Shown here in pieces: positions 5,874 through 10,115 of a DNA stretch of 10,115 bases; positions within the stretch are counted from its first letter, which is position 1; the number at the start of each line of letters is the position of its first letter. This DNA comes from Loktanella sp. (GTDB taxonomy: Bacteria; Pseudomonadota; Alphaproteobacteria; Rhodobacterales; Rhodobacteraceae), in the NCBI GenBank assembly GCA_003551805.1, contig PUNR01000140.1, forward strand, positions 1 to 10,115, given 5' to 3'. The notes below the pieces were generated by a model that did no database searches, was not told where the DNA came from, and saw only the letters and a list, made by a program, of their open reading frames with translations. Made by a program: the position numbers and the translations under genes.

Positions 5874-6440
5874 TCAGCTGTCTGTGAATGGCAAAGATGA
5901 ATGGTGCAGCACGATGCGCAGCGCGCCTTCGGCGTCACGTGCAAAGCCCCAAGTCTTGTCCACCGTGGTCACCGATCCGTCGGCATTGGTGATATGCACA
6001 TTGCCCATGGTGATCGCAGTGTCACCGCTGATAAAGATCGCCGCGTTTTCGATGTCGACATCTGTCCAGCCCTTGATGGCAAAGCCACTGTCATTCGGAA
6101 ACGCATCATCGTGACCAACAAAATACGCCAGCGCACCTTCGGCAGACGTGCGGAAAGTCTGCGGGTTTTCTGTCAACGTAGGTTTGAACAGCACCGGACC
6201 AAGATCATAACCATAGGCCGCCGCGATGATCGCTTCTGCAGTCTCGCGGGCGAGATCAATGCCACCTTCGGCGTAGTCATTTGAAATCTGAACCAATGCC
6301 TCACCCCAAGCCACTTGCGCGGCCTCGACCTCTGCCTGGGTGATCGTGGTGTCGACCTTGGTGGCTGTTACGGCAAAAGCAGGGCCTGCCGCGACGGCGC
6401 CAAGCGACAGGGCTGCAAAAACGGGAACGAGCTTTTTCAT
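5874..6440 (-). CDS. Secreted protein with a probable NTF2/SnoaL-like fold, function unknown
   Basis: The protein has 188 residues starting at ATG 6438-6440, with a good TAGGAGA (6448-6454) upstream. A clear Sec signal peptide comes first: 'MKKLVPVF', a hydrophobic core, and likely cleavage after 'AFA' (23). The mature part has an N-terminal helical stretch (about 35-73, 'VAWGEALVQISNDY'), then 'VLFKPTL', 'ALAYFVGHDDAFPNDSGFAIKGW', a strand-rich region 'AAIFISGDTAITMGNVHIT', and the ending 'LRIVLHHSSLPF' (174-185). From memory this resembles small exported proteins that databases sometimes label 'phosphoribosyl-AMP cyclohydrolase'. The HisI metal-binding cysteines are absent, so I would not use that name. 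The 'LHHSS' ending suggests an NTF2-like or CaMKII-association-type barrel, which is an inference. It converges on the two-component pair. Confidence 0.85.
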   Translation of the reverse strand: MKKLVPVFAALSLGAVAAGPAFAVTATKVDTTITQAEVEAAQVAWGEALVQISNDYAEGGIDLARETAEAIIAAAYGYDLGPVLFKPTLTENPQTFRTSAEGALAYFVGHDDAFPNDSGFAIKGWTDVDIENAAIFISGDTAITMGNVHITNADGSVTTVDKTWGFARDAEGALRIVLHHSSLPFTDS

Positions 6441-6465
6441 GTTGATGTCTCCTAAAGTGCTACCT

Positions 6466-6478
6466 GCGGATTATCCGC
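6466..6478. repeat. Short inverted repeat upstream of the secreted-protein gene
   Basis: GCGGATTATCCGC is a 13-bp near-perfect palindrome (6-bp arms, one central base), 26 bp before the start codon of the gene ending at 5874. It could be an operator or an element of the 5' leader. On the minus strand it contains GATAAT, a -10-like hexamer, but no matching -35 sits at normal spacing. Confidence 0.4.
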
Positions 6479-6542
6479 CCGGCTGACACAGACATAGGCG
6501 GTCAATCTGAAACATGTCCGAACCAGAAATGAACGAAACATT

Positions 6543-6552
6543 AACAGCTGTT
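6543..6552. repeat. Perfect 10-bp palindrome AACAGCTGTT
   Basis: AACAGCTGTT is a perfect dyad in the 159-bp gap between the ABC ATPase stop and the secreted-protein start. It could be a regulator half-site pair or chance. No second copy was noticed nearby. Confidence 0.3.
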
Positions 6553-6599
6553 GCTGAGGTCGCGGTCGCGTTCAGCCCGAATGTGGTCCCTAGGCAGCA

Positions 6600-7670
6600 T
6601 CAGGCATCATGCGGGAAAAGATGCGCCTGCGCTGGGTCAAATCGCAACGTCACCACCTGATCGGGCGGAAAGACGCGATCTTCGGAAAATGTGGCGATCA
6701 GGTTCGTGCCGTCACGCAACACCAGATCAGCCACCGTTTCGCTGCCCAGCCGTTCGGCGACGACGACCTTACCTTCGATCAGACCGTCACCGGTGCCGGT
6801 CGCCGTCAGATACTGCGGGCGCAGGCCCATGACGGCTTTGGTCCCTGCTGTGATGGCGCGACCTTTGGTATGCAGCACGACAGGTTCAAGCGCGGGATGG
6901 GCGACGCGCGCCTGATCGCCCTGCACGTCGAGCACATCGACTGTCAGAAAGTTCATTGACGGCGCCCCCAGAAACCCTGCGACAAACAGATTGGCCGGGT
7001 TGTGGTACAAATCCATCGGTGCGCCCATCTGCATGACGACACCGTCTTTCAGCACCACAATTTTATCCGCCAATGTCATCGCCTCGACCTGATCATGGGT
7101 GACATAGATCATTGTCGCACCCAACTGGCGGTGCAGTTTGCCGATCTCCATCCGCATATCCATGCGCAGGGCCGCGTCCAGATTGGACAAAGGTTCGTCG
7201 AACAAGAACACATTGGGTTGCCGCACAATGGCGCGCCCGATCGCGACACGCTGGCGCTGCCCGCCCGAAAGCTGGCTAGGCCGCCTGTCCAACAGATGTT
7301 CCATCTGCAAGATCCGCGCGGCATCCTGCACCTTGGCATCCTTTTCCGCTTTGGAAGTGCGGGCGATGGTCAGACCAAAGGCGATGTTTTCGCGCACCGT
7401 CATATGCGGAAAGATCGCATAGGACTGGAACACCATGCCAACACCGCGGTCCTTGGGCGTGACATCATTGACCACGCGCCCACCGATCGACAGCGTGCCG
7501 TCCGTTATGTCCTCCAGTCCCGCGATCATCCGCAGCAGGGTGGATTTGCCACAACCTGAAGGGCCGACAAAGACGCAGAATTCGCCGTCTTTGACGTCAA
7601 TATCCACGCCCTTGATCACATCTACCGCACCATAGGATTTACGCAGGTCCTTAAGAGAGACATCAGCCAT
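6600..7670 (-). CDS. Sugar ABC transporter ATP-binding protein, MalK/UgpC type
   Basis: The protein has 356 residues, the usual size for CUT1-family ATPases. Nucleotide-binding domain: Walker A 'GPSGCGKST' (36-44), Q-loop 'FQSYAIFPHM' (81-90), signature 'LSGGQRQRVAIGRA' (134-147), Walker B 'VFLFDEPLSNLDA' (154-166) and switch His192 in 'YVTHDQ'. The C-terminal region (about 235-356) has the OB-fold (MOBP/TOBE) regulatory extension, with 'MGLRPQYL' (281-288). It powers uptake through the two permeases encoded upstream. It starts 4 bp after the glycosidase stop codon begins to clear, with GGAG six bases upstream lying inside the end of the glycosidase gene, and it is last in the operon. The substrate cannot be read from this subunit, since MalK-type ATPases often serve several transporters. 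Confidence 0.95.
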   Translation of the reverse strand: MADVSLKDLRKSYGAVDVIKGVDIDVKDGEFCVFVGPSGCGKSTLLRMIAGLEDITDGTLSIGGRVVNDVTPKDRGVGMVFQSYAIFPHMTVRENIAFGLTIARTSKAEKDAKVQDAARILQMEHLLDRRPSQLSGGQRQRVAIGRAIVRQPNVFLFDEPLSNLDAALRMDMRMEIGKLHRQLGATMIYVTHDQVEAMTLADKIVVLKDGVVMQMGAPMDLYHNPANLFVAGFLGAPSMNFLTVDVLDVQGDQARVAHPALEPVVLHTKGRAITAGTKAVMGLRPQYLTATGTGDGLIEGKVVVAERLGSETVADLVLRDGTNLIATFSEDRVFPPDQVVTLRFDPAQAHLFPHDA

Positions 7671-7673
7671 GAT

Positions 7674-8669
7674 CTACTCCGCCGCCAAAGATTTCTGGCG
7701 CACGATCAGGCGGCCATCGGGCAGCACATCGACCGGATCGGGGTCCATGATAAGCCCCTGAAACTGACCATCCTCGCCACGGTCGGCAAATCCCATGATC
7801 CGCAATCCATCATCGGTTTCCACGATCCGCGCCGCATAGCGCTTGCAGGGCAAGGCACCGTCCAGAAATGGCCCGGGGGCAATACGCCACGGCCCGCGCG
7901 GATTGTCGGCCATCAGGTAATGCGTACCGGTGACAGGGCCTGTGGGGATCGTTTCGGCCTCTGCGGCTGAAAAATGCTCGGCGGCGGTGCAGAATAGGCA
8001 ATACCAGCGGTCGCCCACTGCAAAGACCTGTGGAACCTCCAACTGGCCATAACCGCCCACAAAGACCGGTTCTTGCAGGGTCCAATTCATCAGATCGGGC
8101 GAGGTGGCAAAACCGATGGCCCCGCCTGCATTGGGTTCGGCCACATCGGGGGCGCGGGCGGTGAAATACATCAGCCAGCCGTCCCCGTCAGGGTCGCGCA
8201 TGACCCAAGGGTCGCGCATCGCGCGGTCATGCCAGAAACCCACGGCATGATCCGCCTCATAGGCCACAGCGCCCGGTCCGGTCAGATCAAGGCACAGCCC
8301 GTCACCCACCCGCTGCCAATTATGCAGATCATCGGATGTGGCGTGGCCAATGCGTTGATACAGCCCCTCATCCGCCTTGGACGTGCCGGTGTAAAACAGA
8401 TGCCACAGGCCCGCCTCGTCGCGCACCACTGATCCGGTCCATGTGGTGAAATCATCCCATGCGGGGCCTTCGGACGGGGTCAGGCAGGTGCCCAGATGGT
8501 CCCAATTGACCAGATCGTCACTGACCGCATGGCCTTGGGTCACATTGAAATGGCGCAGATCGGGGTTGATTAGCGATTTGTCAGCCTTGAGGAAAAAGAC
8601 ATGCCATTTGTCGCCGTCATGCGCATACCAACTGTCCCAGATCCATTGTTTGTCGAGTGAAAGCACCAT
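7674..8669 (-). CDS. Clan GH-J (GH32/GH68-like) beta-propeller glycosidase, probable beta-fructosidase, cytoplasmic
   Basis: The protein has 331 residues and no signal peptide. It shows the repeating blades of a five-bladed propeller hydrolase: 'GHAVSDDLVNWDHLG' (46-60), 'WTGSVV' (77-82), 'LFYTGTS' (91-97), 'GHATSDDLHNW' (108-118) and 'GFATSPDLMNW' (186-196). Likely catalytic acids: nucleophile D12 in 'IWDSWY', transition-state stabiliser D153 in 'MRDPWV', and acid/base E211 in 'GQLEVPQ'. The nucleophile motif is closer to the 'WDSW' of GH68 than to the 'WMNDPNG' of classical GH32. The C-terminal beta-sandwich of full GH32 enzymes is absent. AAAGGAT lies upstream; the gene is 4 bp after a permease and 3 bp before the ATPase. 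It probably hydrolyses an imported fructoside; the exact substrate is uncertain, and GH43-like activity is the alternative. Confidence 0.85.
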   Translation of the reverse strand: MVLSLDKQWIWDSWYAHDGDKWHVFFLKADKSLINPDLRHFNVTQGHAVSDDLVNWDHLGTCLTPSEGPAWDDFTTWTGSVVRDEAGLWHLFYTGTSKADEGLYQRIGHATSDDLHNWQRVGDGLCLDLTGPGAVAYEADHAVGFWHDRAMRDPWVMRDPDGDGWLMYFTARAPDVAEPNAGGAIGFATSPDLMNWTLQEPVFVGGYGQLEVPQVFAVGDRWYCLFCTAAEHFSAAEAETIPTGPVTGTHYLMADNPRGPWRIAPGPFLDGALPCKRYAARIVETDDGLRIMGFADRGEDGQFQGLIMDPDPVDVLPDGRLIVRQKSLAAE

Positions 8670-8673
8670 CGGT

Positions 8674-9552
8674 CTATCCTTTTACACCGGTTGAGGCGAT
8701 GGAAGCGATGAACGCCCGCTGCAAGGCCAGATAAAAGGCCAGCACCGGCACGGTGATCATGGTCAGATAGGCCATGACTTCGCCCCACGCGATATTGAGT
8801 TGAAAGAAATATTGCAGGCCGACCATCACCGGCCGGTATTGTTCCTGCTGGACCACGATCAGCGGCCAGAGATACTGGTTATACATCACGAGGAATTTCA
8901 GGATCGCCGCCGTCGCCAGCACCGGGCCGGACAGCGGCATCACCACGCGCCAGTAGATCTGGAACCAGCTTGCGCCTTCGACGCGGGCGGCCTCAATCAA
9001 TTCGCGGGGCAGCCCTTTGAAATACTGCACGAACAGGAAAATCGTCAGCGCATCGGCGACCCATGGGATGATCTGCACACGGTAGCTGTTCAACCAGCCA
9101 TAGGTCAGCCCGTCCCAGCCGATCCATGGCAGTTTCGAGACCAGCAACAGCAACGGGATCGCGATGGTTTCAAACGGGACGATCAGCGTGGCAAGGATCA
9201 CCGACAGGATCAGATCGCGCCCGCGCCAGTTCAGATAGACAAAGGCGAAGCCGGCGGTGGAACAGACCAGCAGGCACAACAGCACCGTCAGCCCCGTGAC
9301 CAGCACCGAATTGAACACGAACAGACCAATCGGGGCGCGCTGGAACGCTTTGGCGTAATTGTCGAAACTGACATCACCCACTGGCAGAAAGGCCCGCAAA
9401 CTGGATGTATCGGCCAGCAATTGCTGGTCAGGCTTGAGGCTGGACATCACCATAAAGACCAGCGGGAAAATGAAGATCACTGCAATCAGGATCAGCACCG
9501 CATAACGCGTGGCCAGCCGCAGGCCGTGGTTGTCGGGGGAAATCACAGCCAT
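8674..9552 (-). CDS. Sugar ABC transporter permease, MalG type (CUT1)
   Basis: The protein has 292 residues from ATG at 9550-9552, preceded by AAAGGA at proper spacing. The frame is open further upstream, but that part is antiparallel-free shadow sequence overlapping the first permease and has no membrane character. Membrane helices are visible at about 16-37 ('YAVLILIAVIFIFPLVF'), 78-105, 114-138, 160-177, 208-225 and 260-278. The loop 'EAARVEGASWFQIYWRVVMPLSGP' (187-210) is the EAA motif that contacts the ATPase. It forms the channel together with the permease ending at 9555, two bases upstream. The short cytoplasmic N-terminus and the size are typical of MalG/UgpE-type subunits. Confidence 0.94.
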   Translation of the reverse strand: MAVISPDNHGLRLATRYAVLILIAVIFIFPLVFMVMSSLKPDQQLLADTSSLRAFLPVGDVSFDNYAKAFQRAPIGLFVFNSVLVTGLTVLLCLLVCSTAGFAFVYLNWRGRDLILSVILATLIVPFETIAIPLLLLVSKLPWIGWDGLTYGWLNSYRVQIIPWVADALTIFLFVQYFKGLPRELIEAARVEGASWFQIYWRVVMPLSGPVLATAAILKFLVMYNQYLWPLIVVQQEQYRPVMVGLQYFFQLNIAWGEVMAYLTMITVPVLAFYLALQRAFIASIASTGVKG

Positions 9553-9554
9553 GG

Positions 9555-10115
9555 TCAGGTCCTTTCTCGGGTCAGCCAGCGTTGTACCAGCGAAATACTC
9601 AGCACGATCAGGAACAGCACGACGCTGATCGTGGCGCCGCCGGAAATATCCTGCTTGCCATAGCCACGCTCGACCGCCTGAAAGACCAGCGTCTGGGTGC
9701 TGTCCAAAGGTCCACCGCGCGTCATCACGTCGATCTGGGCGAAAAGGGCAAAGGCTTGCATCGTGATCACGATCAGCACCAGCACCGCCGTATGGCGCAG
9801 GCCCGGCCATGTGACATAGCGAAAGGTCTGCCATTTGGACGCGCCCTCGATCTCGGCGGCCTCATAAAGGGTGGGGCTGATGGTTTGCAGGCCCGACAGC
9901 CAGATCACCATATGAAATCCCACCGCCTGCCAGATCGACATGCCCATGATCGCGGGCAGCGCCGTATCGGGGTTGCCCAGCCAGTTCACCGGCTCGAACA
10001 CGCCAAAGCTCAGGGCCGACAGAAGGTTGTTCAATAGCCCCCCGTCCGGCGAATAGATGAACCGCCAGAGCAGCGACACAACCACGATGGAAACGACGAC
10101 CGGCATGAAATAGAT
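9555..10115 (-). CDS. Sugar ABC transporter permease, MalF/UgpA type (N-terminus beyond window)
   Basis: The last 186 residues are visible and the frame is open to the window edge. The ATG at 10104-10106 is internal, because the preceding codons continue the family sequence ('IYFMPVVVS...'). Membrane segments: about 4-18 of the visible part, 'ALPAIMGMSIWQAVGFHMVIW', 'TAVLVLIVITMQAF' and 'ATISVVLFLIVLSISLV'. The coupling loop 'LYEAAEIEGASKWQTFRYVTWPGL' carries the EAA motif, and 'DVMTRGGPLDSTQTLV' is a common signature of this subfamily. Its stop is 2 bp before the next permease. About 100 N-terminal residues and the upstream solute-binding protein gene are presumably past the right edge. Confidence 0.94.
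   Translation of the reverse strand: MYFMPVVVSIVVVSLLWRFIYSPDGGLLNNLLSALSFGVFEPVNWLGNPDTALPAIMGMSIWQAVGFHMVIWLSGLQTISPTLYEAAEIEGASKWQTFRYVTWPGLRHTAVLVLIVITMQAFALFAQIDVMTRGGPLDSTQTLVFQAVERGYGKQDISGGATISVVLFLIVLSISLVQRWLTRERT

Noticed and set aside
6540..6600. A terminator for the sugar operon downstream of the ATPase gene
   Set aside because: I saw no GC-rich stem followed by T residues on the minus strand, only a short palindrome and the small tandem repeat CGCGACCGCGACC.
8800..9663. A plus-strand open frame of about 287 codons opposite the second permease
   Set aside because: It is extremely rich in His, Gln, Arg and Asp, the expected complement of hydrophobic membrane codons. It is a shadow.
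9553..9834. N-terminal extension of the second permease into the first permease
   Set aside because: The extra 94 residues overlap the first permease in another frame and look non-membrane and out of frame. ATG 9552 has a proper ribosome site and a normal family N-terminus.
1..10115. Mobile elements, CRISPR arrays, tRNA genes, toxin-antitoxin or phage-defence genes
   Set aside because: I found no transposase, array-like repeats, cloverleaf with CCA context, or small toxin-antitoxin pair when reading both strands. All large frames are accounted for by the listed genes.

Overview
The window looks like chromosomal DNA from an alphaproteobacterium, most likely a marine Rhodobacterales (roseobacter-type) organism. 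This rests on the moderately high GC, GC-ending codons, and the style of the ThiO, MalK-like ATPase and permease proteins. It is an inference from reading; no search was run. I see no insertion sequences, tRNA or rRNA genes, CRISPR arrays or phage genes.

Region 1 (1-3400, minus strand) is a thiamine operon read right to left: thiD, thiO, thiS, thiG, thiE. thiE runs off the left edge. The genes are tightly packed (overlaps of 8, 11 and 4 bp, and one gap of 5 bp). ThiO (glycine oxidase) supplies dehydroglycine, ThiS carries the sulfur and ThiG builds the thiazole ring. ThiD makes HMP-PP and ThiE joins the two halves. A clear TPP riboswitch (3279-3362) precedes thiD, behind a plausible promoter. 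Between the aptamer and the TTG start of thiD is a hairpin that buries the thiD Shine-Dalgarno sequence, so control is probably at translation initiation.

Region 2 (3543-5844, plus strand) is a divergent two-component pair: a membrane HAMP histidine kinase with a long, largely helical periplasmic domain, then an OmpR/PhoB-type response regulator. A perfect 10-bp inverted repeat, with the regulator's stop codon in its loop, closes this unit. A convergent gene (5874-6440, minus) encodes a small exported protein with an 'LHHSSLPF' C-terminus, probably an NTF2/SnoaL-like fold.

Region 3 (6600-10115, minus strand) is a carbohydrate uptake and catabolism operon: a partial inner-membrane permease, a second permease, a cytoplasmic clan GH-J (GH32/GH68-like) glycosidase and a MalK/UgpC-type ATPase. 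The sugar-binding protein is not in the window and probably lies upstream, past the right edge. The likely job is import of an intact beta-fructoside or related oligosaccharide followed by hydrolysis inside the cell.

Most of the window is ordinary core and accessory metabolism. The parts most worth a second look are the thiD expression platform with a candidate competing pairing, the unusual glycosidase, the orphan sensor kinase with its exported neighbour, and a short coding-like stretch upstream of the thi promoter.
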